This document shows, in pieces, positions 25,179-34,000 of a stretch of DNA of 64,000 nucleotides. The DNA lies in assembly GCA_040391605.1 (NCBI GenBank), contig JBEBXK010000016.1, positions 1 to 64,000 of the forward strand. Reading direction: 5' to 3'. The DNA comes from Vulgatibacter incomptus_A (GTDB lineage: Bacteria > Myxococcota > Myxococcia > Myxococcales > Vulgatibacteraceae). How positions within the stretch are numbered: the first letter of the stretch is position 1; every line of letters begins with the position of its first letter. The position numbers and the translations under genes were made by a program. A model generated the notes under the pieces. It was given only the letters and a program-made list of their open reading frames with translations. It had not been told where the DNA came from and made no database searches.

Positions 25179-25861
25179 GGGCGGACTCGCTCGCCGCGCG
25201 CTGGCCGAGGGGGACGCAGGGTTCGCCGTGCCTGGTCATGGTACACGGCTGGGGCCTCGCCCCTACGATGTGGACGCCGCTCATCGAGGCTCTGAGAGGG
25301 GTCGAGACCATCACCGTCGATCTCGGCTTCTTCGGCGCGCCTGCGATCCCAGCGCTCCCGGCCGATCGATCGCTGGTGGGAGTGGGGCACTCCCTCGGGT
25401 TCGCGTGGCTGCTTCGTCGCCCGATCCAATGGAGAGGACTGGTCTCGGTGAATGGATTCTCCCGCTTTCTTCGGGGTGATGATTTTCCGAAGGGCGTGGC
25501 GCCCAGGATCGTCTCCCGCATGCAGTCGAAGCTGAAACGGGACGCCAGAGCCGTCGTAGAGGATTTTCTACGCCGCTGCGGGGATGAGTCGGTTACCAGC
25601 TACGGAGCACAGGAGCGCGCCCTCGCCGAGGCCTTGGATTGGCTCGTCCGATGGGATGTCCGGTCAGCGCTGCGCGAGCATGACGGAGCTCTGCTGGCCC
25701 TCGCGGACCGGGCCGATCCCATCGTGCCGGAGGTGATGAGCCGCTCCTGTTTTCCCACTTCGACCCTGCGTTGGCGCGACATCGGTGGCCACCTCCTGCC
25801 GTCGAGCGATCCAGGCTGGTGCGCGGCGCAGCTGAGCGCTTTCCTGCGAGGCCTGGAGTGA
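25175..25861 (+). CDS. bioH: Alpha/beta hydrolase, BioH-like pimeloyl-ACP methyl ester esterase
   Basis: A 228-residue esterase. VMVHGWGLAPTMWTPL is the oxyanion-hole region, GVGHSLGFAWLL supplies the nucleophile Ser, DRADPIVP the acid Asp and GGHLLP the catalytic His. Size and motif spacing match BioH. The reaction in that role is removal of the methyl ester from pimeloyl-ACP at the end of the disguised fatty-acid elongation. The adjacent, overlapping BioC-type methyltransferase makes this the most likely function. GTG 25175 starts within the stop of a short upstream ORF. Confidence 0.78.
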   Translation: MRADSLAARWPRGTQGSPCLVMVHGWGLAPTMWTPLIEALRGVETITVDLGFFGAPAIPALPADRSLVGVGHSLGFAWLLRRPIQWRGLVSVNGFSRFLRGDDFPKGVAPRIVSRMQSKLKRDARAVVEDFLRRCGDESVTSYGAQERALAEALDWLVRWDVRSALREHDGALLALADRADPIVPEVMSRSCFPTSTLRWRDIGGHLLPSSDPGWCAAQLSAFLRGLE

Positions 25862-26670
25862 ACCCTCGCTCCTTGCTGCCGCCGCCGCCAGGCAACGGCG
25901 CCCACAAGCGCCGCGTCCGTGACGCCTTTTCGGCAGCCGCGGAGACCTACGATGGCGCGTCAGCGTTGCAGCGGGAGGTCGCCGCCCGTCTGGCTGATTG
26001 GGTGATGCTACAGCCGCCGCCATCCGATGCATCGATCCTGGAGATCGGCTGCGGAACGGGACATCTCACCCGCCGCCTCTTTGCCGCGCTGGCGGATCGC
26101 CGCTGGCTGGTGACGGACCTCGCCGCCCCCATGCTCGACCGTTGCCGCGCGACCCTCGACGCCGAGAGAGTCAGAGGCGGCGGAGACATCTCATTTCGCG
26201 TGATGGATGGAGAGTGGCCGGATGTGCCCCCAGGTAGCTTTGATCGGATTGTCTCCAGCCTCGCGTTCCAGTGGTTCGACGATCTCGGTGGCGCGCTGGA
26301 TCGGCTTTTCACCTGCCTGCGACCGGGTGGTCACTTGGTCTTCGCCACGCTGGGAGCCGACACGTTCAAAGAGTGGCGAGCGTGTCTGGCCAAGGAGGGG
26401 ACCGCATCTGGAATCCGGCACTATCCAACCACTTCCGATCTACCGCAGGCTGCCACGCTCCTCGCCGAATACTGGATCACAATCCCTCATCCGGGCGGCC
26501 ACGCCTTTCTCGAGAGCCTCAAGCTGATCGGCGCCCGCGTGGCTGCGCCAGGCCATCACCCGCTCCCTGCCGGAACGCTCCGGCGCGCGCTGCATGGATT
26601 CGATGGGAGCGTCACGTATCACGTCCTCTGCTGCAAGGTCGTCCGTCCCCAATCCAACAAGCCGGGCTGA
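25858..26670 (+). CDS. bioC: Malonyl-ACP O-methyltransferase BioC
   Basis: A 270-residue class I SAM methyltransferase. DAFSAAAETYDGASALQREV at the N-terminus is the BioC signature AAAxxYD...LQ, ILEIGCGTGHLTRRL is the SAM-binding loop, and FDRIVSSLAFQWFDDL and LFTCLRPGGHLVFATLG follow as in BioC. It would methylate malonyl-ACP so that fatty-acid synthesis can build pimeloyl-ACP. GTG 25858 overlaps the bioH stop (GTGA), with GAGG upstream, so both are co-translated. Other biotin genes (bioF, bioA, bioD, bioB) are not in the window. Confidence 0.88.
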   Translation: MNPRSLLPPPPGNGAHKRRVRDAFSAAAETYDGASALQREVAARLADWVMLQPPPSDASILEIGCGTGHLTRRLFAALADRRWLVTDLAAPMLDRCRATLDAERVRGGGDISFRVMDGEWPDVPPGSFDRIVSSLAFQWFDDLGGALDRLFTCLRPGGHLVFATLGADTFKEWRACLAKEGTASGIRHYPTTSDLPQAATLLAEYWITIPHPGGHAFLESLKLIGARVAAPGHHPLPAGTLRRALHGFDGSVTYHVLCCKVVRPQSNKPG

Positions 26671-26800
26671 CGCCAGCGAGATCTCGATCGGATCGGGATC
26701 GGTGATGTCCTGCTGGCGATGGCTGGCAGTCACCAGGAGAGGTCTGCGCCTCTGGGCGCAGGTCGAAAGATGCCGGGGCCATCCTTTGTTGCACTTTGGC

Positions 26801-26831
26801 TTGACCTTCCCATGGTTGGAACCCTTAGACA
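26801..26831 (+). promoter_or_regulatory. CueR-type promoter with 19-bp spacer
   Basis: TTGACC (26801-26806, -35) and TAGACA (26826-26831, -10) are separated by 19 bases, the long spacer typical of MerR-family promoters. The spacer region contains CCTTCC-CATGGTT-GGAACC (26805-26823), an interrupted palindrome close to the CueR operator CCTTCC-N7-GGAAGG. The downstream copA-cueR operon fits it. Confidence 0.75.
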
Positions 26832-26861
26832 TAGGGGCGAACCGACGAAAGGAGTCGTCCA

Positions 26862-29417
26862 ATGTCCCCGACGAGCGGCCACACGCAGGACCGACCGTCA
26901 ACGATTCGCCTCTCTATCCACGGACTGACCTGCGCTTCCTGCGTCGGGCGCGTCGAGCGCGCCCTGCGGGATGTGCCCGGGGTCGCGGACGCCACGGTCA
27001 ACCTGGCGACCGAGCGAGCGGAGATCAGCCTCGGCGGGCCGGTGGAGCGCAGCTCGCTCGTGGAGGCTGTCGAGAAGGCGGGCTACGGCGTGATGGACCT
27101 CCCGCCGATCGAGCTGGCCGTCGAGGGGATGAGCTGCGCATCTTGCGTCGGGCGGGTCGAGCGCGCCCTGCGTGAGGTGCAGGGGGTCGCCGCAGCTCAC
27201 GTGAACCTCGCCACCGAGCGGGCCGTGGTGGAGGTGGGCGGCGACGTCGATGCCTCCGGCCTCGTCGAAGCGATCCGTCGGGCGGGCTATACGGCGCGGT
27301 CGGTGGAGAGCCTCGACGCCCGCAGAGAAGAAGAGCGCCGGAGCGCGGAGGGCTCCGCCCTCCGCCGGGATCTGCTGATCGCCGCCGTCCTCTCGTTGCC
27401 GGTCTTCGTCCTGGAGATGGGGTCGCACCTCATCCCTGGCTTCCACGCGATCATCGACCAGAGCCTCGGCCTGCGCACGAGTTGGTGGATCCAGTTCGCG
27501 CTGACCTCCGCGGTGCTCTTCGGACCGGGCCTTCGCTTCTACCGCGCCGGCATCCCTGCGCTGCTTCGCGGGGGACCGGATATGAACTCCCTGGTGGCGC
27601 TTGGAACGCTGGCGGCCTACGGCTTCTCGGTGGTGGCCACCTTCGCGCCCTCCCTCCTCCCGGCGGGAACGGTCCACGTCTACTACGAGGCGGCGGCCGT
27701 CATCGTCACGCTGATCCTCCTGGGCCGATACCTGGAGGCGAAGGCCAAAGGGCGGACGTCCCAGGCGATCCAGCGGCTGGTCGGCCTCCAGCCGAAGACC
27801 GCCCGCATCCGGCGCGGCGGGGCCGTGGTCGAGATCGGCGCCGCGGCGGTGGCGCCTGGCGACGTGGTCGAGGTGCGCCCCGGCGAGCGGATTCCCGTCG
27901 ATGGCGAGGTCATCGAGGGAGCCAGCTTCGTCGACGAGTCGATGATCAGCGGCGAGCCCATCCCCGTGGAGAAGGGCAGGGGCTCCGAGGTCGTGGGGGG
28001 CACCGTCAACCAGAAGGGGGCCCTGGCTTTCCGCGCCACGGCGGTGGGGAGCCAGACCGTCCTCGCACAGATCATCCGCATGGTGGAGCAGGCCCAGGGC
28101 TCCAAGCTCCCGATCCAGGCGCTGGTGGATCGGATCACCCTCTGGTTCGTCCCGGCGGTGATGGCGGCGGCGGCGCTCACCTTCGTGGTCTGGCTGATCT
28201 TCGGCCCGGAGCCCGCCCTCACCTTCGGCCTGGTGAACGCGGTGGCGGTGCTGATCATCGCTTGCCCCTGTGCCATGGGCCTGGCGACGCCCACCTCGAT
28301 CATGGTGGGGACGGGGCGAGGGGCGGAGCTGGGGATCCTCTTTCGCAAGGGAGAGGCGCTGCAGCGCCTGAAGGAGGCCAGGGTCGTCGCGGTGGACAAG
28401 ACCGGCACCCTCACCGAGGGCAGACCCGCGCTCACCGACTTCGAGGTGATGGAGGGCTTCGAGCGGGGCGAGGTGCTGGCCATGATCGCCGCCGTCGAGG
28501 ATCGCTCCGAGCATCCCATCGCCAGGGCCATCGTGGACGCGGCCCACGCCGAAAGGCTCACGCTCCCTGCGATCGAGGGCTTCGAGTCGGTCACCGGCTT
28601 CGGCGTCCGCGCCGTGGCGGGAGGCGTCCGGGTCGAGATCGGCGCCGACCGTTACATGAGCAGCCTCGGGCTGGATCCTTCGGCTTTCGCCGAGGTCGCC
28701 ACGCAGCTCGGGGATCGAGGCAAGTCACCCCTCTACGCGGCCATCGACGGTAGCCTCGCCGCTATCGTGGCGGTGACCGACCCCATCAAGGCGTCGACCC
28801 CACGAGCGATCGAGGCCCTCCACACCCTCGGCCTCCGGGTGGCGATGATCACCGGCGACAACCGTCGCACCGCCGACGCCATCGCCAGGCAGCTCGGCAT
28901 AGACGAGGTCGTGGCCGAGGTCCTTCCGCACCAGAAGGTGGAGGCCGTGCGGCGCCTGCAGGAGGAACACGGGCACCTCGCCTTCGTCGGTGACGGCATC
29001 AACGACGCGCCGGCCCTCGCCGAGGCCGATGTGGGCATCGCCATCGGCACCGGCACGGACATCGCCATCGAGGCCGCCGACGTGGTGCTGATGTCGGGCA
29101 ACCTCGAAGGGGTGCCGCGCGCCATCGGGCTCTCCAAGGCCACCATCGGCAACATCCGCCAGAACCTCTTCTGGGCCTTCGCCTACAACACCGCGCTCAT
29201 CCCCATCGCCGCCGGCGTGCTCTACCCGATGAACGGCGTGCTCCTCTCTCCCGTCTTCGCCGCCGGCGCCATGGCGCTCTCCAGCGTCTTCGTCCTCGGC
29301 AACGCCTTGCGCCTGCGCCGCTTCCGCCCACCCATCGTCGGCCAGCTGGCGGGGCCGGCGATCATGGCCGGCAGCTCTTCTCCAATCGCGGCCTCGCCGG
29401 CAGGAGGCAGCCGATGA
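26862..29417 (+). CDS. copA: Copper-exporting P1B-type ATPase CopA
   Basis: An 851-residue Cu(I) pump of the inner membrane. Two N-terminal heavy-metal-associated domains carry GLTCASCVGR and GMSCASCVGR (residues about 22-32 and 88-98). Then come the A-domain SGEPIP motif, the TM metal site ACPCAMGLATP (about residue 468), phosphorylation site DKTGTLT (about 512), the SEHPIARA HP motif, MITGDNRRTA and VGDGINDAP. The final TMs hold YNTALIP and MALSSVFVLGNALRLRR, the Cu(I)-specific pattern. GGAG precedes ATG 26862. Expression is expected to be copper-induced via the CueR-type promoter immediately upstream. The stop overlaps the cueR start. Confidence 0.95.
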   Translation: MSPTSGHTQDRPSTIRLSIHGLTCASCVGRVERALRDVPGVADATVNLATERAEISLGGPVERSSLVEAVEKAGYGVMDLPPIELAVEGMSCASCVGRVERALREVQGVAAAHVNLATERAVVEVGGDVDASGLVEAIRRAGYTARSVESLDARREEERRSAEGSALRRDLLIAAVLSLPVFVLEMGSHLIPGFHAIIDQSLGLRTSWWIQFALTSAVLFGPGLRFYRAGIPALLRGGPDMNSLVALGTLAAYGFSVVATFAPSLLPAGTVHVYYEAAAVIVTLILLGRYLEAKAKGRTSQAIQRLVGLQPKTARIRRGGAVVEIGAAAVAPGDVVEVRPGERIPVDGEVIEGASFVDESMISGEPIPVEKGRGSEVVGGTVNQKGALAFRATAVGSQTVLAQIIRMVEQAQGSKLPIQALVDRITLWFVPAVMAAAALTFVVWLIFGPEPALTFGLVNAVAVLIIACPCAMGLATPTSIMVGTGRGAELGILFRKGEALQRLKEARVVAVDKTGTLTEGRPALTDFEVMEGFERGEVLAMIAAVEDRSEHPIARAIVDAAHAERLTLPAIEGFESVTGFGVRAVAGGVRVEIGADRYMSSLGLDPSAFAEVATQLGDRGKSPLYAAIDGSLAAIVAVTDPIKASTPRAIEALHTLGLRVAMITGDNRRTADAIARQLGIDEVVAEVLPHQKVEAVRRLQEEHGHLAFVGDGINDAPALAEADVGIAIGTGTDIAIEAADVVLMSGNLEGVPRAIGLSKATIGNIRQNLFWAFAYNTALIPIAAGVLYPMNGVLLSPVFAAGAMALSSVFVLGNALRLRRFRPPIVGQLAGPAIMAGSSSPIAASPAGGSR

Positions 29418-29857
29418 CGATTGGTGAAGCGGCGAAGGCCAGCGGCGTCTCGGCCAAGATGATCCGCTACTACGAGCAGATCGGGCTCATCGCTCCGGTG
29501 GCTCGAACCGAGTCTGGGTACCGGATCTATGCAGAAGCGGACGTCCACACCCTCCGCTTCATCCGGCGGGCCCGGGATCTGGGCTTCATGGTCGAAGGCA
29601 TCGGCGACCTCCTGGCTCTATGGCAGGACCGCTCCCGGCATAGCGCGGATGTGAAGCGGGTCGCGCTGGAGCACGTCACTGCCCTCGAGCAGAAGATCCG
29701 CGAGCTCGAGGCGATGGCGGCCACCATCCGGCACTTGGCGTCGTGCTGCGCCGGCGACGACCGCCCCGACTGCCCCATCCTCGACGACTTCGAACAGGGA
29801 GAGCCAGGCACGAAGACGGGAGCGCCGCCTCGCTTTGGTGCCCCGGGGGCGCGCTGA
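29414..29857 (+). CDS. cueR: MerR-family copper regulator CueR
   Basis: A 147-residue regulator: N-terminal winged HTH (MTIGEAAKASGVSAKMIRYY, YEQIGLIAP), a dimerisation helix, and a C-terminal metal loop ASCCAGDDRPDCPI in which two Cys are separated by seven residues as in CueR. The C-terminal tail after the loop is longer than usual (about 20 residues). Start ATG 29414 overlaps the copA stop (ATGA), so regulator and target are translationally coupled and cueR is autoregulated from the copA promoter. Confidence 0.92.
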   Translation: MTIGEAAKASGVSAKMIRYYEQIGLIAPVARTESGYRIYAEADVHTLRFIRRARDLGFMVEGIGDLLALWQDRSRHSADVKRVALEHVTALEQKIRELEAMAATIRHLASCCAGDDRPDCPILDDFEQGEPGTKTGAPPRFGAPGAR

Positions 29858-29879
29858 CCCTCCTCGCAATGCTTGCCTC

Positions 29880-29898
29880 TGCCGAGGCACCCTCGGCA
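29880..29898. terminator. Hairpin after cueR
   Basis: TGCCGAG (29880-29886) pairs with CTCGGCA (29892-29898) around a 5-base loop, 22 bases after the cueR stop. No T-run follows, so termination is uncertain. Confidence 0.35.
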
Positions 29899-29929
29899 TC
29901 CTGGACGAGGGTTGCGCCACCACGGAGCC

Positions 29930-30706
29930 GGGGGGGCTCACGTCGCGGGTGCCGCTCGCGGCCTCCGAGGCGTTCATCGTGGCGATGAGCTGCGGGGTGC
30001 CCGTGCCGTCGATGAGGTAGAGCGACGCACCGTTTGCGAGGGTGGTGGTCCACGCGAGGGTGGTCGACGCACCGACGATCACGCTGGCGGGGCTGGCGGT
30101 GAAGCTGGTGATGACGGGCATCGCGATCACCTCGACGTCCGCCGTTCCGACGGCCTCGGTGGTGCCCGGGGTCGTCGCTCGCAGCGTGAAGCTGTACGCG
30201 CCCGCCTCGTCGAGGACGAAGGAGGCGGTGCCGGCGTTCGGCGAGTCGCTCAGCTCCGGGATCGTCAGCAGCTCGCCGTCCGCGTCTTCGATGGTGAGGC
30301 TCGGTGCCTCACCGACGCCATCGTTCGAGACAGCCCAGGTGAAGGTGCTCGCTTCGCCAGCGCTGATCTGCGAGGGGGAGCCCGCTCAGATCGATCGGAC
30401 TCCCTGCGGGATCGGCCTCGAGGCTGAGCGAGGTCGCGTTGTGGACCGACCAGCACACGGTGACCATGGTGCTCTCGCCGAGGCTGATGGAGGTCGGGTC
30501 GGCCGAAAGGGCGGTGATCTGGGGATAGTCGCCGAGCTCGATCTGGATCTCGCTGGTGGCCTCGCCCTTGCCCCTCGTCGCGGAGGACGAAGCGGCCGGA
30601 GGCGCCGACCGCCAGGCTGGTCGCGCCGTTGGCGCGATCGGCGGCGGGGACGTCGTAGCGCAGGCCCTCGGGGGTGGTGACGACGAGAGCATCGGTTTCC
30701 CGCAGT
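29930..30706 (-). pseudogene. Ig-like-repeat lipoprotein pseudogene with frameshifts
   Basis: Minus-strand pieces in three frames join into one Ig-repeat protein: ALVVTTPEGLRYDVPAADRA... (one frame, to about 30573), EIQIELGDYPQITALSADPT...SLGESTMVTVCWSVH (second frame, to about 30370), then ISAGEASTFTWAVSNDG...PVITSFTASPASVIVGAST (third frame). The repeat unit 'xITSFTASPxSVxxGxSTTLxW' and the GEASTFTW block resemble repeats of the intact 1287-aa lipoprotein at 46792-50655. There is no signal peptide and the last repeat is cut near 29930, so both ends are lost. At least two frameshifts make it a decayed gene. Confidence 0.65.
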
Positions 30707-30757
30707 CGTGGTAGCTTGCGGACAGAGGCGACGCTTGATGGAGTTGGAGAAGACCCG

Positions 30758-31387
30758 ATGATTCGACTCGGATTGGCCTTGGCAATCCTCTTGCTCTCCT
30801 CGTGTGTCCCGGCGGCGTTCCGTCCGGCGCGGACCATCCCCAAGGGCGAGGTGGAGCACTCGATCGGCGCGAGCCTCATCGAGTTCCCCACCGTGGGATG
30901 CGGGAAGGGATGCGTCGACGACAGCCTGCGCATCGAGCGGGTCCCCAACGTCGGCTATGCGTTGCGGTATGGCCTGGCGGAGACGCTGGACGTCGGCTTC
31001 GGCTATTCGGCGCCAGCGGCGCTTTCGGCCGACGCGACGATCCAGGTGGTTCGCAGGGGCTTCTTCGATCTCTCCCTCGCTCCGATGGTGGCCTATGAGT
31101 TCGTCACCGGGGTGCCCTCCTTCGCGGCGCCGGTGATCGTCGACCTCAACCTCCACGAGGTGCTGTCGGTCGTAGGCATGGCAGGGCCGCTCGTCGTTCA
31201 CGGCTACGGAAATGACGGCAGGGAGGCCATCTGGATGGGGCAGGCGGCGGCCGGCCTCGAGTTCCGGCCGAGCCCGAAGGTGAGTCTCCGGCCGTATGCC
31301 GGGATCCTGAGGTCCTTCGGAGAGGGCGAGACCCTCCCTATCTTTGGCCTCGGGGTCGGCCTCGGCGCTCAACGCGACTTTCGTTGA
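30758..31387 (+). CDS. Outer-membrane-type lipoprotein, unknown function
   Basis: A 209-residue protein starting MIRLGLALAILLLSSCVPAA; LLSSC is a lipobox with Cys at residue 15. The mature part is rich in alternating strands with glycine turns (GYALRYGLAETLDVGFGY, LRPYAGILRSFGEGETL), the look of a small beta-barrel or beta-rich envelope protein. GGAGA lies 7 bases before ATG 30758. It converges with the 841-aa lipoprotein gene 24 bases downstream. No family recognised. Confidence 0.75.
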   Translation: MIRLGLALAILLLSSCVPAAFRPARTIPKGEVEHSIGASLIEFPTVGCGKGCVDDSLRIERVPNVGYALRYGLAETLDVGFGYSAPAALSADATIQVVRRGFFDLSLAPMVAYEFVTGVPSFAAPVIVDLNLHEVLSVVGMAGPLVVHGYGNDGREAIWMGQAAAGLEFRPSPKVSLRPYAGILRSFGEGETLPIFGLGVGLGAQRDFR

Positions 31388-31411
31388 GCGAGCGGAGCCC
31401 CGAGCGGTAGG

Positions 31412-33937
31412 TCAGGGCAGGGTGCGGACGAGGGAGCCTCGGAGAGTGACGCCGAAGTCGAGGTAGAGGGAGCCGTCGGGGCCGGCCTCGATCGCCGTGG
31501 ACCAATGAGAATCGCGGTCGATCCCGGGGAGCCTCGTCCAGCGGCCTCGATGGAGTTCGGCCTGGCGATGGTCGAAGGCGCAGTAGGCCCTGCCGCCGCC
31601 GACGTAGACGCCGATCGAGGCCACCGAACATTCGCCAGAGCCGGCAGGCAGCCAGCCATCATCCGGCTCCAGGGTGAAGACGCCGCGGGAGGTGGCGACC
31701 CAGAGCGCGCCGTCGTCGCTCACGCCGAGGCGCAGATGCTCGGCGGCGCGCCAGGTCTCGTGGAAGCGGGGGGCGCCGACGGGCGCCCACGCCGTGGCCT
31801 CGTCGGCGAGCTCGACGACGCCGCCGCTGGTGGCCACCAGGACGCGATCGCCGAGGAGGACGAGATGGTTGGCCTGGATCGGTGGCCCGAGGGGCTCCCA
31901 TCGCTCGCTGCCGGGGGCGAGGCGGAAGACGCCCTCGGTGTCGATGGCGGCGAGGAGTCCGCCGTCCGATGCCCAACGCAGGCCGGAGAGCCTGGTGCCC
32001 TTCTCGGCGCCAGGGAGGGTCCAGGGGGGCAGCGCCTCCTGTGGGAGGGGTCGGTAGCTGTCGGCGCCGGGCTCCACGAAATAGAGCAGCCCCGTGGTGC
32101 CGACACCGCCGCCCACCCGCCGGGTGCCGAAGGCCAGGGCGCCGTCGTCGCGGAAGCTGATGTGCGCGACGTGGTGGTAGGTCGGCAGGAGGCCGGGGCC
32201 CAGCTCCCGCCAATGTCGCGCCCCGGGGGCCAGGAGATAGACGGGATCGTTGTCGTTGTTGAAGGACTCGGCAGCGAAGGCGATCGTACCGTCGTGGTGG
32301 AAGGCGATGGCGGTTGGATGCCTGCCGAACTCCGTGCCACCCACCGTCGCGAGCTGCCACTCGCCGCTCCACGGCTCGGTCCTCCACAGGCCTGCAGGGT
32401 TGGCGAACCAGAGCTCGGAGTCGCGGACGACCAGGGTCCCCCCGCGGATCCCGCTGATCATGCCCGGGGGAAAGTCGGAGATCCGCTCGAAGGAGGCCGT
32501 GGGCGTCTTGCCGTAGAGGCCGTCGGGGGCGATGGCGAAGAGATCGAGGTCCACTGAGGCGATGCTGGAGATGCGGCATCGCCCGGAGAAGGTAGAGCAG
32601 CCTTCCGGCAGGCCGCCGGAGAGGTCGATCCACTCGGAGGCGTCCGGATCCCATCGGTAGACGCCTTCCCCAACGGCGTGGAGCTGATCTGCGAACCAAC
32701 CCAGATCGGCCACCTGCCAGACATCCGCCGAGCCGATCCGCTCGAGCTCGCCGCCTTCAATCCGATAGATCGCACCGGAGGCCGAGCCGAGATGAAGGTT
32801 GCCTTCGCCATCGAAGCCGAGGGCGTTGGAACTGACCTCCCTGGGCAGCTCCGCGATCGTCATCCAACTCCCCTCCGTGTCGGAGCAATAGACGCCGGCC
32901 GCACCGTCGAAGGGGGAAGGCGCGACACATAGAGTGCCATTCGGCGCAGCCGTCGATCCGAAATGTGCCCAGGTCGAGCTGTCCTCGGCGGCAGCAGGGG
33001 CTGGTCCCGCGAGCCACTCCGTCATGCCAGGCTCCTTTCGCAGCCACGCCGCCTCGTAGCCGCCTCGCGTGAAACCCCCGAGGGCATGAAGGACTCCGTC
33101 CGGCCCCGAGAGGAGTCGCGCCGCCTCGAAGCGCTCCAGCAGCAGGGAGGCGGTCCAGGTGCCGCGTCCCAGCTCGTACTCCATGAGGACGCCCCAGCCC
33201 GGCGCGACGAAGGAGTCGCCGGAGTCCCAGACGAAGGGGTAGGGGATGTTCGACGGCCCGCTCAGCCCCTCGATGGCGGTCACGGTCGGTGTCGCCTCAT
33301 CGACCTCCACCTCGGCGGCGGCGAGCGCGTGGGGATAGTCGAGGTGGATCGTGCAGCGGGCAGGGTGAGCCGGGGCGACCCAGACCATCGAACCGTCTTC
33401 CGTCGATTCGATCGAGCCGCAGGAGGAGGTCCACTCGCCCTGGGTCTCCTCGGTGGCATAGAAGCGCTGCCGCTCGCCGGGCTCCACCGCGGCGTGAGCG
33501 GGAAAGATCCCGCCGTCCCAGGGCCGCTGCTCGACCTCGACCCGGACCTCGGCGGCGTCGCTGCCGAAGTCGTTGCGGGCCTCGAGGCGGAAGGTATGGG
33601 TCTCGCCGATGAGGAGCGCGATGCTGCTCATTCCCTCGGCGAGCGCCTCGCCGTCGATGGAGAGCTGCAGCGGCATGGAGCCGGAGACGACCCAGCGGAG
33701 CACGATCTCGGCACCGGGACCGGTAGTGGTCGGAGTGGCGGTGAAGGATTGGATGGAGGGGGGATCGCCCACCTCCGGGCCGGATCCTCCGGCGCCGCCC
33801 CCGCCCCCGCCCCCGCTGCCTCCACTACCTCCTGCGCCGCCGGCTCCATCCACCGGCGGCTGCGTGGACGACGAGCAGGCCAGCAGACAACTCGAGAGGA
33901 GGACGAGCCCCAATGAGACCGAGCCTGGACGAGTCAC
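31412..33937 (-). CDS. Surface lipoprotein with Ig-like domain and beta-propeller-like repeats
   Basis: An 841-residue lipoprotein. Signal peptide ends LLSSCLLACSSS (lipidation Cys about residue 21), then a Gly/Ser-rich linker (about 31-52), an Ig-like domain (IQSFTATPTTTGPGAEIVL, about 60-135), a second beta domain, and about 600 residues of short repeated motifs such as DGEGNLHLGSASGAIYRI and DGALWVATSRGVFTLEP that look like beta-propeller blades. GTG 33937 has GGAGG 7 bases upstream. Paralogous in style to its minus-strand neighbour and to the 1287-aa lipoprotein. Probably an exposed binding or sensing protein; ligand unknown. Confidence 0.82.
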   Translation of the reverse strand: MTRPGSVSLGLVLLSSCLLACSSSTQPPVDGAGGAGGSGGSGGGGGGGAGGSGPEVGDPPSIQSFTATPTTTGPGAEIVLRWVVSGSMPLQLSIDGEALAEGMSSIALLIGETHTFRLEARNDFGSDAAEVRVEVEQRPWDGGIFPAHAAVEPGERQRFYATEETQGEWTSSCGSIESTEDGSMVWVAPAHPARCTIHLDYPHALAAAEVEVDEATPTVTAIEGLSGPSNIPYPFVWDSGDSFVAPGWGVLMEYELGRGTWTASLLLERFEAARLLSGPDGVLHALGGFTRGGYEAAWLRKEPGMTEWLAGPAPAAAEDSSTWAHFGSTAAPNGTLCVAPSPFDGAAGVYCSDTEGSWMTIAELPREVSSNALGFDGEGNLHLGSASGAIYRIEGGELERIGSADVWQVADLGWFADQLHAVGEGVYRWDPDASEWIDLSGGLPEGCSTFSGRCRISSIASVDLDLFAIAPDGLYGKTPTASFERISDFPPGMISGIRGGTLVVRDSELWFANPAGLWRTEPWSGEWQLATVGGTEFGRHPTAIAFHHDGTIAFAAESFNNDNDPVYLLAPGARHWRELGPGLLPTYHHVAHISFRDDGALAFGTRRVGGGVGTTGLLYFVEPGADSYRPLPQEALPPWTLPGAEKGTRLSGLRWASDGGLLAAIDTEGVFRLAPGSERWEPLGPPIQANHLVLLGDRVLVATSGGVVELADEATAWAPVGAPRFHETWRAAEHLRLGVSDDGALWVATSRGVFTLEPDDGWLPAGSGECSVASIGVYVGGGRAYCAFDHRQAELHRGRWTRLPGIDRDSHWSTAIEAGPDGSLYLDFGVTLRGSLVRTLP

Positions 33938-34000
33938 GTTGCACCTCCGGTGAGGGGGACGTCAGCGTATCACGAGCGTTCGTGAAGTTGGCTGACGTGC

